Origin: Epiperipatus broadwayi
Taxonomy: Eukaryota > Onychophora > Udeonychophora > Euonychophora > Peripatidae
DNA: 64,000 nt
Direction of reading: 5' to 3'
Assembly: GCA_028023455.1 (NCBI GenBank)
Contig: JAQFVV010012976.1
Location: 1 to 64,000 of the forward strand
Under the pieces are notes generated by a model, which was not told the origin of the DNA, did not search any database, and saw only the letters and a program-made list of their open reading frames with translations. The first letter of the stretch is position 1, and each line of letters opens with the position of its first letter. Position numbers and translations under genes: made by a program. Positions 24,865 through 37,951 of this stretch are shown here, one piece after another.

Positions 24865-27110
24865 AAAATTAAGAAATGAAAAAGGCTTATATCAATTTTT
24901 CTTTTTTTTATATAAGAAAACGATTCAGTCATTATAGTATATCTTTGACAAAATATCTGTTTGTTCACCTTTAATAAAATATTAAAATCTGTTTAAAAAA
25001 AAATACGAGAAATAAATCTCTCTTTCTCTCTGTCTAGATGAACGATATATATAATATCATGTTTTCCCTTAACTGGAAAAATAAAAATACATGTAATAGA
25101 TGTATATATTTTACACATTTTTTTCTCTTTAACTCAATATATATTTTATACTACAATAAAACATATATGTTTAAAAACAAAATTCCCAAATAACACATGA
25201 CGTAAGTATTATAAACCAACACAGCAATAATAAAAAAAATAAAAAAACATTTTCTTCCATTAAATTTTATTCTATTCGTCCAAATTATTTCATCCTTGAG
25301 AGTTAAAATGATAAAAACTGATATTATGATGAGTAAACACTGACAAATAATGAATATATATACTTTATGATTATCTTATTTGATCCTAAATAAGACATTA
25401 TTTAAGTACTTTTCCAAAGGCAATAAAATTATTTAATGGTTTATTTACCGATGTCAATATAGTGAAATTAAAATTCCAATGTTTCAAGTGTAGCATAATT
25501 AAAATCAGTTTATCCACTTTTCTCTAGATAATTTTCCTTAATAACTTTATAGGTTATTATAATCTTCAAAACAAACTTTTTGAATACATTTATTGATTTA
25601 TTCGATATTAACATAGTGAGACAAGATTTAAAAGTTTCAAGTGGAGTATAACTAAAATCAGTTTATTTATGTTTTAATCCAGATAATTTTCCTTGAAAAT
25701 GACTTTAGAATTTTATTACAATTAGCATATTTAACTTTTTAAAATTATTTATTGATTTTATTCTTTCCTCCGCGGTAATATTTGTAACAATCTTTAAATA
25801 ATCTGGCATTTTAAATATTTTAAAACCTTATTATGATGTATATTTCACAATAAAACCTTAAAAGTAAATATTTATTTTGTTCCATTTTTATTAGCAAAGT
25901 ATTATATGATTAGCAATATTAAAAGGAATTTATCCAATTATAAATATGATATCCTTAACATTTTAATGAATCTGTAATTTTCCATTCCTATCATTACACA
26001 AAATTGGCGCTAAAGAAAATTTATCAGATGAGTGTTTATTTCTTAAGAAAGAATTGAGAATAAAATCATTTGCAATTATCTTTTAACTTTATTAAAATTA
26101 TATGATATAAAATGACTTGATTTATTTATAATATCTTCTGAAATCTTTCTTTAAAATTATTTTTAATTATTTTCTTGAAATTACGATTTTCAAACGAACA
26201 TATGTTCTGCTTTATGTTTAATAGTGGTGTGAAATACAAACATTATCAGCTTTTTATTTTAACTGTAAATAATTTGTGCATCATTTTTAAAGATGAGATT
26301 TTAAAAATATGAACAAAGCAAAAGCTTACTTTTTTTTAAATTTTTCTGGGTTTGAAGCAATATTTATGGGAATAAGTTATGATCCACAGGGTTTCCATTT
26401 CCTTTCCAGTATAACTTTTAAGCACCATCAATTGACAAAAAAGTGGTATTGAAATTATAGCAAGGCTTTTAGATTTTCTATTCAATCATTTTAGATAACA
26501 ATGTATTATAATCCTTATTCAATTAAATTCCAAAATTTTCTGATTTTTAGCTTTTTTCCGCCTTATTTTAGAAGATCAGAGTTGAAGTCTGTTGTTGTTT
26601 AGTTCTCTTTTTCTTAATCACTCCCCTACAACTTTGTTATTTATTATATAGCTTTTATTACAAAGCATTGTGGTAACAAATGCACCAATGACCTTAGTAT
26701 GAATATAGTAACATTACCCCCTCTGGCTTCATTTTTAATAACTACCCATAATATCAAAAACTATTTTCAATTCACTACAAAAAAAATATGCTTAAGAATT
26801 AACTGTAATGATTCATTTTACAGGATTTACAAATTTAATTTATTTACTAATTTATTTCAATTATTATTCAACAATAATAAAATAGCAATATATTTATCTC
26901 CCAATTAATAACCATACTTTTAAATTGTTATTTTATCCCTAGTTTCAAACCTACACTGGGTTTGAAATCTCATCTCCACTCAAGCAGATTTCCTAGTGCA
27001 CCCAGAACAGTTTTTATTTAAAGTCACTTTATTAAGTTTTATATGCTAAATATATTATTATGATTTAAAATTTTGGATTATTTAATACAGGGACCTGAAT
27101 AAAAGGTCAC
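24865..27110. other. AT-rich stretch, no supported gene
   Basis: No gene was recognised. It contains the imperfect tandem duplication listed separately at 25432-25760. The 69-codon frame at 26699-26908 shows nothing recognisable. Confidence 0.45.
25432..25760. repeat. Imperfect tandem duplication, ~160-180 bp unit
   Basis: The two units share 'tttcaagtg.agtata..taaaatcagttta', then 'agataattttcctt.a.a' with the same order and spacing (unit 1 from about 25432, unit 2 from about 25590). Divergence is substantial, so the duplication is old. Confidence 0.7.
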
Positions 27111-27165
27111 TATATATATATATATATATATATATGATATATATATATATATTTCATGTTATTTA

Positions 27166-27197
<32 letters not shown>

Positions 27198-27209
27198 ATA
27201 ACATGAAAT
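27111..27209. repeat. TA tracts and perfect hairpin
   Basis: Two (TA)n runs flank and fill a perfect inverted repeat: ATTTCATGTTATTTAATAT at 27151-27169 is the reverse complement of 27191-27209, and the TA loop between them can also pair. The whole unit could form a long cruciform. Confidence 0.85.
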
Positions 27210-28204
27210 AAATTGTGATTATAATAATGTTTATCATCATTTAGGTAAATACATTTAAATAAATATTGACTATCATCAATGTTTTTAGTTTTTCCTATCA
27301 CTTTTATAAAATATTACAGGTATTGTGGATTTTGTAATTTGAATATTAAATAATCATTATTGTTATTATTAGTATCATTATTACTCTTCATTACTAACAT
27401 CATAAAAAAATCATTTTTTTTTCTTTTGAAAGTGATTGTTAGTGTAGATGTTTTATTCATCGCCAAAATCGTATTTATTTTAGTCCATAGCTATCTAATG
27501 AATATTTGAGTCAATGACTCCAGAACAACTTCTGAATACTGATCAATATCATTGAAGAGCATTTGTAAATGCAACTATACACCCAGAAAACATCTTTATT
27601 GCTATAATAAATAGCAATCAAATTCTCCTCATTGGTGAAGATCAGTAGGCAAACATTAGGCTGAAAAATTGATGTAACACTACTATCTATTTTTCATCAC
27701 CTATTCAAGCTTGCAAAACAATTATGGGGTAATGTATTTAAAGTGAAATATTGCTTTTAATAAAGTTTATAAGTTAATTTTTTAAATTTTATTAGTAGAA
27801 ACATACTGCAAACATTATCAATAATTTGGTATAATGATGATCATTCTGCAGTAAAACAACATAAAGAAATGTGCTTCCCTGCCTGTTTTATAAAACTGTG
27901 TTCATAACTATACAGTTGGTTCAAAGAATGTTTTCATAAGATGATATTTAAAAAGCTGACTTTGAGGTGATGTTTTTAACCATGATTGTTATTACTAGGA
28001 AAATAAATTAATATATCATCAAGATTATAATATTAATAAATTTGTAATGTTATTTTATTATTATTTTTTATTGTGCATTGATAAAAAAAATTGCACTTTT
28101 ATATAATTCTGTGTATATATTAAATTGAAAGTGTAAAGTTTATATAATATCAAATATTTAAATAAGATATTTATTTTATATAGTGCGATGTTTTTTTTTT
28201 AAAC
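27210..28204. other. AT-rich stretch, nothing recognised
   Basis: No gene, element terminus or notable repeat was seen apart from short ATT/ATC runs near 27360-27400. Confidence 0.45.
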
Positions 28205-28506
28205 TGTAATAATAATTAGCATTAAGCTAATGCACATGCGCTTTGTAGGTTTAACTATAAATGAATACTCAATTTCGCATCATTCAGACATAGTAAAGGT
28301 AATTTTAAATGATTGTTAATATCTTCACACTCTCATTTCCAAATACTTAAGATTTGCCCATACTTAAACGTTTGAGTTGAAAGAATAGATGATTCATTCT
28401 ATCTTTTCACAAAGACTTTATCTTGTGATTGGAAAAATGAGAGTATTCATTTATAGTTAAATCCACAGAGCGCATGTGCATTAGCTTAATGCTAATTATT
28501 ATTACA
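28205..28506. mobile_element. MITE-like element with ~65-bp terminal inverted repeats
   Basis: The left terminus 28205-28270 (TGTAATAATAATTAGCATT...) and right terminus 28441-28506 are near-perfect reverse complements. They include an inner TTAGCATTAAGCTAA palindrome, the block GCACATGCGC and the end 'taaatgaatactc'. The total length is about 302 bp with no coding capacity. A clean target-site duplication was not found (left flank AAAC, right flank ATGTC), so the transposase family is not assigned. Confidence 0.75.
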
Positions 28507-29131
28507 ATGTCAGATATTGTTTTTGGAAAGTTTATGCTTAATGCAATCATAAACAAATGACTGTATTTAATCAAAGCATAAATTTTTAACATAATTTATT
28601 ATATGAGGGTATTAAATATTACCTTAGAACAGTGTTTAGTATATACATCAGTCATACTTTTATCATATTTGAATCTTGATTCCGTTATAATGAAACAATT
28701 TTTTATATCAATCAGCTGTGGGATTAATTAGTCATTTAGTATTCTTACTTTTAACTAGAAAGTAAAACAAAGATAAAAAAGCTGTTAAAATCCTAACCCC
28801 TCAGAAGTTATAGAGCCTAGTGAATATTTTTTTCACCATTTCTGCTTCTCTTGCAGTAGATGAAGATGATGAAGAGGTTTTTGCCATGTTTATGAATTAC
28901 TTAAAAGCTGTTTTATTTATCTATAAATAAATTAATTACTTTTTTCAAATGCTAAAATCTGAATAACATAAAGAGATTTTGCAATATCACCTGTATTAGT
29001 ATTTATTATTTTATGAAATATCTGAGTGCTTTCATAAAAGAATCTATAGAAAGATCAATATTTAAAGTGATTTACTATATACTATGTAAGTTTAATTTTG
29101 TTAGTCAATTATAATGTTAACATAATCATAC

Positions 29132-29440
29132 CTTTATTTTGAAGATTTCGCTTGTAAAGTTGACCATCTACTTCACATATGTAGATTCCAAGGTCAGACT
29201 TCTGTTGGTTAAGTATTGTAATGTGGGGTCGTCCTGAAATAAAAGAAAATTGTATTCTATCTTTTAAAGTGCCCATAGATTTATTAAAGAATTCACTATA
29301 TATAAAAACTACTTCCATTTTAAGATCCTGTTTCATTTTATATAAAATAAGCTGATTTGAATTATCCCACACATTGCCACAGTAAATAAAATCAGATTGG
29401 TCCAATTCTTGCAGTCTTGGATTGGTCTGAAATCTTGTTT
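29132..29440 (-). CDS. V-type immunoglobulin domain exon (Ig exon A)
   Basis: A 309-bp exon encodes one immunoglobulin-like domain, normally an extracellular recognition module. The upstream acceptor reads TTTGTTTTGTAG|AAAC and the downstream donor AAAG|GTATGA; both ends are in phase 1, the classic Ig exon arrangement. In the 103-codon frame the B-strand Cys lies in DFIYCGN and the F-strand Cys in the tyrosine-corner motif SDLGIYICEV. Between them are MEVVFIYS (C'/C'' region) and TLKDRIQFSF, whose Arg would pair with the Asp of SDLG as in V-set domains. The usual C-strand Trp is absent; the site reads LILYKM. It lies in the same strand and phase as Ig exon B 20.6 kb upstream, with which it shares about half of its residues from strand C' to F. 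No stop or frameshift. Function beyond Ig fold is not inferred. Confidence 0.8.
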
Positions 29441-29959
29441 CTACAAAACAAAGAATCTAGATTATTATACCCATATGCAGACATCTAATTACTTATATGT
29501 ATAAAAAAATTAACCATAAATATATGTTTAAATTTTGAAATATAATATTTTTAAAATTGTAATCAATCAGTTATAATGCTAAATCTTTATTATTACTATC
29601 ATCTTATTATTATTATGCTTTATTGGAATATATAGGATAATGCAATTATGAGAATGAGAGACTTAAGAGTAAAATTTTGAGAGTCAATTCCCAGATGAGG
29701 ATATTTAAAAAAAACTCAATGTAATCAAACAGATAGAACAGTTGTTTCACCATTATTATTTGGTGATTAAACAGTTAATCCCTCAAGCAATTGATTATAT
29801 AATAATATTATATCTTATTGTTTAATACTAAAAAAAGAAAGAGGGATGAAGGTTATTTTAAAGTCTAAATTTTCTTTTCTATCCACTATTTTAAAACATT
29901 ATTTTATTATAACTACAATATTTGTTTATATATTTTTACAGAATTTTATTTCAGAATGA

Positions 29960-31930
29960 GATCCATTATGTTAATAATAAAGTCTAAAAGGCAGGAGAAT
30001 TTTTTGAAGGGCAAAGCTCATGTAGCTAGACCCTTATATGCTTTATTTAAAAAAAAAACAAAAAACAAATGAAACTGGGAATTGGCACAAGAGCAAGCAT
30101 TTTTGAGTACCAAATCACTACTCACTTTGAATAAATTACTTATTCATTATAATAGTGATTTGGAAATTAACCTTATAATGGAAGCATCTGAATTTGGAGT
30201 TGGAGCAGTAATATTTTGGCTAGCACAGGCGAATGGTTGCACACTTTTGTCTAAAAACTGAAAAGAATTACAGTCAGCTGGACAAGGAAACTCTCCTTAT
30301 ATTGTTTGGAATTTATAAATTTTACCAAGATTTATATGAATGTAAATTTACTATTATAACAGATCATAAATCTTTATTAACAAAGGCAGTAGTGCCACCT
30401 AGTGCCAACCAGAGTAATCAATGGATGCCAGAGACTTGTGTATAAAATCCCCATCTAATGCCTATTCATCCAATATCTCCAGACTAGTTTCTGGCTTGTC
30501 TTCACTGGAACTTTTTTGAAGTAAATAAATTCCTGAGCATCTTAGCCCTCACATTTTGAGATGGGTAAACATACTCGCTGGTTATAATTATACATTAGAA
30601 TATAAAAAGGGAAAGCAAATTGGATATGCCAATGCTTTCCCATATGCTGATGAGACTGAGAGAGAGAAGTAAAACTAATTGAAATCAATTATGCAGATGT
30701 TCTAAAATCATATGTACTTAATAATAAAGTAGTAGCTGTTTGGATAAAGAAAGATAAGAGTTATCAGTAGATTATAAGCCAAATCTGAGAATGGTGGCCT
30801 AAGGAACACCCAAATTTTCTCCTTAATGACTTATGGAACACCCATGATAAATTATCAGTATGCAAAGACTGTATTCTGATGAGTGATCATGTACTAATAT
30901 CAATTAAGAATAAAGATTTAAGTCTGCAATTATTGTATGAAGATCACACAGGTGTAGTAAGAGCAAAAACTTTAGCCCATAGCTATGTATGGTGACTAAA
31001 CATTGACTTTGATATTGAGAATCACGTAGAAAAATTACAATAATTGTCAATTATGTGCTAGAATGCCATCTAAATATTTTGAGGTGTGGCCAAAAGCATT
31101 AAGACCATGGCAACATATTCATGCATGTTGACCATGCATGCCCATTTAAGGGAAATTTATTTTTTGTGGTGGTTGATACTCAGAATGGGCAGAATACGAA
31201 TTAATTAAAAAAATACCAATTCTGATTAAGCAACTGAAAATTTACATTAAATTTTTTCATATCATGGTCTTCCTCAAACTTTAGTTTCTGACAATGGAAA
31301 TGGTTTCACATTGGATAGGTTCAATGAGAGTATAAAAGAATGGGGGACAAAACACATACTCATGACCCAAAGCTCTTTAAAATTTGAAAGTATCAATAAG
31401 TAAATTGGGGCAATTGAAAATACAAGAAGCAATTTGTAAGCCACTCTAGTATCAGCACTTAATTCTAATGGCTAAAGCAGGCAAATTACCTATGTAATTA
31501 TATTTAGGTCATGTGTTGCATACCAAATTGTCTAACATAATACCTAGTGATTATTACATTAAACAGAAACCAATCATGTGTAAATACACACCAGGTGAAT
31601 AAATGTAGGCAAAAAATAGCTTAAATAAATTTTGGATGAAAATAATAACAAAGTAACATCTTCCAAAACAAGTTGTAGTGGTTTGTACAAATGAACACAA
31701 ACTATTATAAAAACACAATCAATTGTGAAAAGATGAGAGTAAAGATTTAATACCATCTTTATTTAATAAAACTGATTGTGATCAGAAGATCAATATGAGA
31801 AACCTAAACAAGATCTTGAGCTGACCCAGCCTCATGAGGAAAAAGAAGAATGTGTAGCAGAAGAGACTAAAACAAAAGAAGCTGATGTAGATGTTAATCC
31901 ATCTCTTGATCAGGTTAAAATAAAGTAAAA
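29960..31930 (+). pseudogene. Broken Ty3/gypsy retrotransposon, plus strand (RNase H and integrase part)
   Basis: The copy starts in the linker after reverse transcriptase (GKAHVARPLYALFKKK from about 30007), passes into RNase H (EASEFGVGAV near 30184, where the family usually has D-A-S; YSQLDKETL; FTIITDHKSLL near 30341-30376) and, after a small insertion, resumes at about 30536 with the tether 'Y.LEYKKGKQI' and an integrase zinc region (about 30920-31060). Integrase core sequence follows with repeated stops. Gag, protease and polymerase core are missing and no LTR was found. It is related to, but clearly separate from, the minus-strand element 1.9 kb downstream. All catalytic domains are interrupted. 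Confidence 0.8.
30388..30520. mobile_element. Small insertion (SINE-like) inside gypsy RNase H
   Basis: About 130 bp interrupt the gypsy homology between 'acaaaggcag' and 'agcatcttag'. The insert contains 'gtgccacctagtgcc' at 30392-30406 (one mismatch from the CTCF core on the minus strand) and a 'taaaatccccatcta...ccagactagtttctggct' segment. A related segment with the same order occurs at 61402-61480. Sharing between two sites suggests a short dispersed element. No A or B box was identified. Confidence 0.5.
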
Positions 31931-32953
31931 AATAGAATTATCTTCGTGGTTTTAGTCTGACTTCAAAGAAAATGTAATTTTCTGAAGTTTCAGAAAGTAT
32001 GTTAATACTATGAATGTTAAAATATATAAACATGTATAGATAAAAAATAGTTGTAAATAATTGTGTTTAAAATATACTCATATATGTTGAAAAACAGACA
32101 CAATTAAAGTTTAAAAATAAATATATTAAATGTAAATAAAAAGCAAAACTCAAACTAATTGAAGCAATAGATAAAAGAATTAGTAATACTAAAATATTAA
32201 TTATAAATCCAGGAAATAACCTTAATTAAATTTCTAAAGAGGAAAAGAGATTATAGAATTTCATCAGCAAATAATTTAATTAAGTAATGTTAATTATAGA
32301 TAAATAATATTAGATAATGTCTGCTGGATTTAAATGACCAACCAATTACAACAGGAGTTATAATTATTAATTAATAAAGAAAGACGTCCAGAAAAGAACC
32401 AAGGAACATCTGCTCATCGAAGCTACAAGCACGCAGCTGTATTTGCAACAACAATGATGCTGATTATCATAGTGTGTGGATGTGGCAAAACACATCTAGG
32501 AACTAAACAGGTCACACTGACCTTTATTATTATTTTAGAATGCCTTTGGGATTTGTAAATATATATGCTTTATATAAATTGTTAAGATATGCATGTTAAA
32601 ATGCTTATAATATTATTATTAATGTATTAAAGTTTTATTAAAAAGTGATAACAAATTGATATAATTCTTTTAATTTTAAAAAATTTGAAAAGCTCTCAGA
32701 AAATAATAAAATTACTTCACAGAAATTGCTCATCATCAGATTAAGTTTTATCAAATAAATAAATGATTAGAGCTTTCTTTTTCAACGTCTCCAATTAATA
32801 AATACAGCTGGGATGCAAGTAATGAATGTCAAATATCCAATGAGAAACAGAAAAGCGTATTAGATGACAAATGATTCTCTAATTTTCTGCTGAATCCTTT
32901 TACTTGTTTTTTAGTGTTCAAAACTTAATATTTAATATAACTATCAAATCCTG
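31931..32953. other. AT-rich stretch between gypsy copies
   Basis: No gene was recognised. The less AT-rich block at 32380-32520 could be a fragment of another repeat. No homology to the LTR that begins at 32954 was seen. Confidence 0.4.
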
Positions 32954-33751
32954 TGTTATGTCCACCAGTTATAATACCTGCTGATGAACAATCTATACAG
33001 GAAGCTAAATGCCCTGCCTATATAGGTATACAATAATTATAATCAATAAAGACAAACGCTGGTAGAATTAGTAAAAGCAAATTTAATTATAATACATGTG
33101 CAGAAAGAAGTATTAGTTATACATTAATATATATATTTACATGAATACATTAACATTTACATCAATAAACCTGAAGGCATACAAAAACAATAATAAAGAT
33201 CGAATACGACCTACTTTACAATCCCTATCCTGACTCTTGGATGTTCGGAGGCCAGCGGCCAGCTCTGGAGCTACCATGCTAAATAAGCAATGTTAAGTGC
33301 CTTTCAAAGTTCATCTACATCAGTAGAGCTTCCAGTTGCCAGTGTCCCAAAATCTTTACATTGCACTCATTTTCACTAGTCCTGATTCCTTGGATTTGAT
33401 TGGTCACATCTTGTCCATCCTAGTCAAATTAATCCCTCCCAGTTCACTTGCAGTAGAAGATTGGGCTGCAAAGATAATTAATCAAACTAACACACCTTGT
33501 TTATCTGCAAAGTTCCTTCATCAACTAAATCTCTCATCTAAAGGGATTTCCTTTCTTGCTGTTTTAAAAATAACACAACTATTAAAGTTTAATATTTAAT
33601 TCGTGAAGTATTTTTTATCCTTTGCGTATAAATAACTTATGTATATATGTGCAATAATTTATACACATAATTTAAATATTAAATTCAAAATTTTACATTT
33701 GTTATTATTACATTGCATGTATGTGTATTTTAATTATACACACACATAACA
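32954..33751 (-). repeat. Gypsy 3' LTR (intact, 798 bp)
   Basis: It starts TGTTATGTCC and ends CACATAACA. It matches 37764-37951 and then 40609-41271 across the insertion. The short frame at 33336-33599 lies wholly inside the LTR and is not a gene. Confidence 0.9.
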
Positions 33752-33842
33752 ATACTTCCCGCAAATTTGAAGATTATTTATTAGTTCTTGAACTTAGAAT
33801 ATAATCATTTAAATATTTGGGGGTCTTTATTTTCCATTTTAG

Positions 33843-36760
33843 TCATTGTTGTGAATTATTTCCCTTTTGTAGTGGTGACTTCTCTGTAGACAAAGTATTT
33901 AATTGAAGATCATTTTCTTGGGTGGTGCAAATCTTTTGTTTTTTATCATTATTTAGCATCTTGTCAGTTTCTGTTATGTCTAGATTTGGAATCCAGTCGT
34001 CATTTTTGTTTCTCTGTAGCTGATTCAGATGTTTTTTTATTATCTTCCCATCATCTGTGTGAACTCTCATGACTTGCTTTGACAGAGGATGAATAACTTC
34101 TCCTGGTACCTATTGATTTCTTAGTGTGTCTTTTACCCATGCTCTCCCTTTTGGTTGGAATTTATATAAACAACTGCTGTTTGTCACATTGTTTTGTTGG
34201 AACTATTTTTGCTAGTTTTGTTCACAGTTGTCTGCCTACATATACTTCCACTGGTGATTTTCCTGATTTGACCACTGGGGTAAAATTCTGGTGGAGAAAA
34301 GCAGTCAACATAGTATCTCATGAATTTTCATTTCTCACATTTTTTGTAGATGACTTGAGGCCCTGCACTGCTCTCAGCCAGTACATTTGATTGGGGGTGG
34401 TATGGGGGGTGAGTACATGTTTTATTCCCCAATCTTGCATTGCCTCTCTGAACTTTTCTGAAATTAATGTTTTTGGAAAACTGTGATGAGCAAAAATCTC
34501 ATATAGAGTGCCAACTGTTACCTCTGCACTGATATTTTTCACCATTTTATACTCAACCCACTCTGAATAAGAGTTTATTATAACTTGAAATAAATGGCCT
34601 TCGAATGGACCACAGTAGTCTATATGGATTCATTGCCATGGGTTGTCTTCTTTTGGACATGTTTCAAAAGTTGATGGGGGTGCTTTAGGACTGCTGGCAG
34701 TTTTCACATTTCTTTATATATCTTTCTATATCTACATTGATGTTTGGCTGCCATATGATGCTACAGGCTAGGGCTTTTGCTCTCACAATGCCCAGATGTC
34801 CTTCATGAAGCAAGTTTAGTATTTGCTGTCTCTCCACCATAGGTATCAGCACTTGGTCACTCCCCAAAATACATTCTTTACATATTGATAGCTGTTCATG
34901 GGTATTCCATAATTGTCTGTGGAGAAAAGTTGGACATTTGTTTAGCCATCCTCCTCTGATCTCATTTATTATCCACTGACAGCCATTGTCTTCTTCTGTC
35001 CATCAAGCTGCAATTTTGCTATTTAGGTTTTGGTTCTGAAGTACATCTATATAATTTTTGTTTTTCTAATACTGGTGTGTCACCAAGAACGGGCATGCAT
35101 GATAACATGTCTGCATGCTCAATTTGATTTCCCTTTTTGTATTCCAGACTGTAATCATGGTGCATGAAAATGTTAAGCCAACATAACACTCATGGACTTA
35201 AGTGATCAGGTGTATTCCCAGCAGTGGTTTCTGATCGGTTATAATAGTAAATTTCCTCCTATACAGATATTGGTGGATTTTTTTCACTCTGAACAAAATT
35301 ATGAGTGTTTCCGTGTCCAGATGGCTATAGTTTTTTTCTGCTTTGGACAATGTGCATGGAGCATATGCTATGGGTCACTCTTCCAACTGGGCTGGGTGAT
35401 TTAAAATTGCCCTGACCCCAAATTCAGTTGTGTCGGTAGTCAACATAATTTCCAGATCACTGTTATAATGGACTAATAATTTCTTTGAAGTAAGCAGTGT
35501 TTTAGTGTGAATAAATGCTGTTTCTTTTTGCTCATCCCATTTCTATTTCTGGTTTTTCCTCATAAATATTATATAAAGGAGTAGCAACATGAGCTTTTCC
35601 TTTTAAAAAGGTTTCAAGAAAATTCACCAAGCCCAGGAAAGCTTGTAGTTGCTTCATGTTTATGGGCCTTGGTGCTTCTGCTACTGATTTAGCCTTTTCA
35701 CGGGAAGGGGATGTGCTGCTTCTTTATACAATGTGACCCAGGAATTTAATTTCATTAGTTTTCCAAATGCATTTTTCAGTATTCAGTTTTGCACCAAATT
35801 CATTTAGATGTTCACATATCTTATCTACTCGGCTTCTAAATTCTTTGTCTGTGGTTACTGTTATGAGGATGTCGTCAAAATATAGTATGACACCATACAA
35901 TCTGCTGAGAAGTGTTTCTATTTTTGACTGAAATATGCTAGGGGCCAATGTTATTCCAAATGGTAGTCTTTTACATTTGTATAGCCCAAGATGCATAGAG
36001 TAATTGTCAGTATTCTAGACACTTCCTCTGTAACTGGTATTTGATGGAATGCAACATTAAGGTCTAACTTTGCAAAGAAATTAGATTTTTGTAATGAAGT
36101 GATAACTTCTCTAGCATTTGATACAGGGTATACATTCTTGTTTAATGCTTTATTTACTATTACCCTGTATTCCCCACACAAGTGTATCTGACCATTAGGT
36201 TTAGTTATGATGACTACTGGAGTGGCCCAATCTGACTTTTCAATCAGTTCCAACACCCCTTTTTTGATGAGGCCATCAATTTCTTTTTTTACTTTTACCT
36301 TCTGGGCAAATGGTATCTTTTTAAGTTTGCAAATTATGGGTAATGATGATGTGCTCGTTTGTAATGATACCAGCACAGTTTTAATAATTCCTGTCTCACA
36401 TTAAATAAATTTGGAAATTTACTTTTCATTTCTTTTTACAACTTGACATTTTGTACAAATGTCAATCTAATCCCTAATTTGTTAAACCAATCACAGATCA
36501 TTAATGGATTTATCGGCATGTGTACTATGTATAATGGTAAATTGCCAGTTTTACTCTCTACTTTATTTACTGGAGCTTTAACCATGCCCTTTATTTTAAT
36601 AGCATTGCCATTTACATCTAATGCTTTCATGTCAGTTTTTACTATTTTTGGGTTTTTGCTTACAGTTTTCTGTAATAGTCTTCCAATCACATAGTGAAAT
36701 CAGGGTTATACCACTCCCACTGTCCATTTCCATGTCTATAGGGCATTTGTATATTTTAAC
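33843..36760 (-). pseudogene. Gypsy pol pseudogene (protease-RT-RNase H-integrase)
   Basis: Reading on the minus strand from the right: protease with the D-S-G triad at about 36712-36725; reverse transcriptase from about 36376, with DWATPVVIITKPNG and KLDLNVAFHQIPV; a frame change near 35990; then LPFGITLAPSIFQ and the polymerase active site YFDDILIT at about 35860-35882. RNase H is heavily broken (35000-35700), ending in the tether 'HHDYSLEYKKGNQIEHADMLS' region near 35100-35165. The integrase zinc domain lies at 34867-34685 (H-E-G-H, then C-E-N-C). The integrase core follows to about 34300, where the positions of the catalytic acids read N (VIINSYSEW), E (LISEKF) and no Glu before RAVQ, so integration activity is lost. 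The C-terminal region (RVHTDDGKIIKKHLNQL) ends at 33843. Confidence 0.9.
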
Positions 36761-36804
36761 TTCTATAATTATTTTATCATTAAGATCGGTTGCTGTATTA
36801 TTGA

Positions 36805-37690
36805 TCATTGTAAACTGTTTTTGTTTTCCCTGCCATTTATGGTTAAGACTGTTTCTTGTGTATAGGGTTTAATTTTTTTCTCTCTCCAACACATTTTGTC
36901 TATGCTCCTTTTTATTACAGAATTAACATTATTCACATATAAAGTAGCAATTAGTGGCTTTATGTCCTTTTTTCCACAACAAAAACAGATAACAGGGTTT
37001 CTACTATTATTGCTATCTTTCCTGCCATTGCTGTTACTTTCACTATTTTCTGTGGATTTCTGTTCCACTGTTTTGAAATTTTTATAAACTTCTGACTGCT
37101 TATTTCCCCATTGTTGAATTGTGCATATTTTTTGGACTGTTCCAAGATGAGCTCGTAGGCTTTGCTATGTTTGATTGCCTATGTATAACCAAGATTCATT
37201 ACTGACAGTAGTTGTTGATGTAAGATGTCACTGTTTATGCCTGTCAGGAACTGTTCAAGAGGAGCCTTGTCTTAGTAGAAACCATACATGGAGTTTTTAG
37301 CTAACACTCACAGTCCACAATCAAAATTCTTAATCGTTTCATTTTTATTCTATTGATGGTGGTGGATCTGCAGTCTAGCAACATGACATGAAGGTGTAGG
37401 ATTAAAATAACTACCCAATTTCTCTTTGAGGTCACTGTATGACCATTTCTCAGGGATTAAAGATGCTACTAACCAATTTGTGATTTCTATTACCGCTTTA
37501 CCCACAAAACATAATATGGTGGCTATTTTGTACTTATCGTCTTCGACTCTATTAATGAAAAGATATTTTTCTATATGTTCAACATACAATGGTCAACAGC
37601 TCATCTTGTTTACATCAAATATGCCAATGGCTATATTCAATTTATCCATTATGCCCACTCTATAGAACTTAATAAATTTCTGCTTTGAGT
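36805..37690 (-). pseudogene. Gypsy gag pseudogene
   Basis: The capsid part is visible at 37589-37350: a 'KIATILCFVGKAVIEI..WL' helix followed by PEKWSYSDLKEKLGSYFNP, the pattern of gag proteins that package RNA in K02A2.6-like elements. The nucleocapsid part (37068-36860) begins CFCCGKK as a zinc knuckle would, but the following His and Cys are missing, and a second knuckle keeps only its last Cys (IDKMC). Frame changes separate capsid, nucleocapsid and protease. The product would not be functional. Confidence 0.85.
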
Positions 37691-37763
37691 AAATGCCGAA
37701 TAACAGCAATTTTAATGCACACTATTCTAGCTTTACTAGGTTTGTACTCTTGACTGCACCAAA

Positions 37764-37951
37764 TGTTATGTCCATCAGTTACAATACCCACTGATGAACA
37801 ATCTATGCAGGAAACTAACCTTGCCTTGCCTATATAGGTATACAATAATTATAATCAATAAAGATTAACACTGGTAGAATTAGTAAAAGCAAATTTAATT
37901 ATAATACCTGTGCAGAAAGAAGTATTAGTTATACATTAATATATATATTTA
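37764..37951 (-). repeat. Gypsy 5' LTR, first part
   Basis: It matches the start of the 3' LTR (32954-33140) from TGTTATGTCC to the 'ttaatatatatattta' segment, where the nested insertion begins. Confidence 0.9.

Noticed and set aside
34124-36872. Plus-strand frames opposite the gypsy pol
   Set aside because: The minus strand carries the ordered protease, reverse transcriptase and integrase motifs. The plus frames have none.
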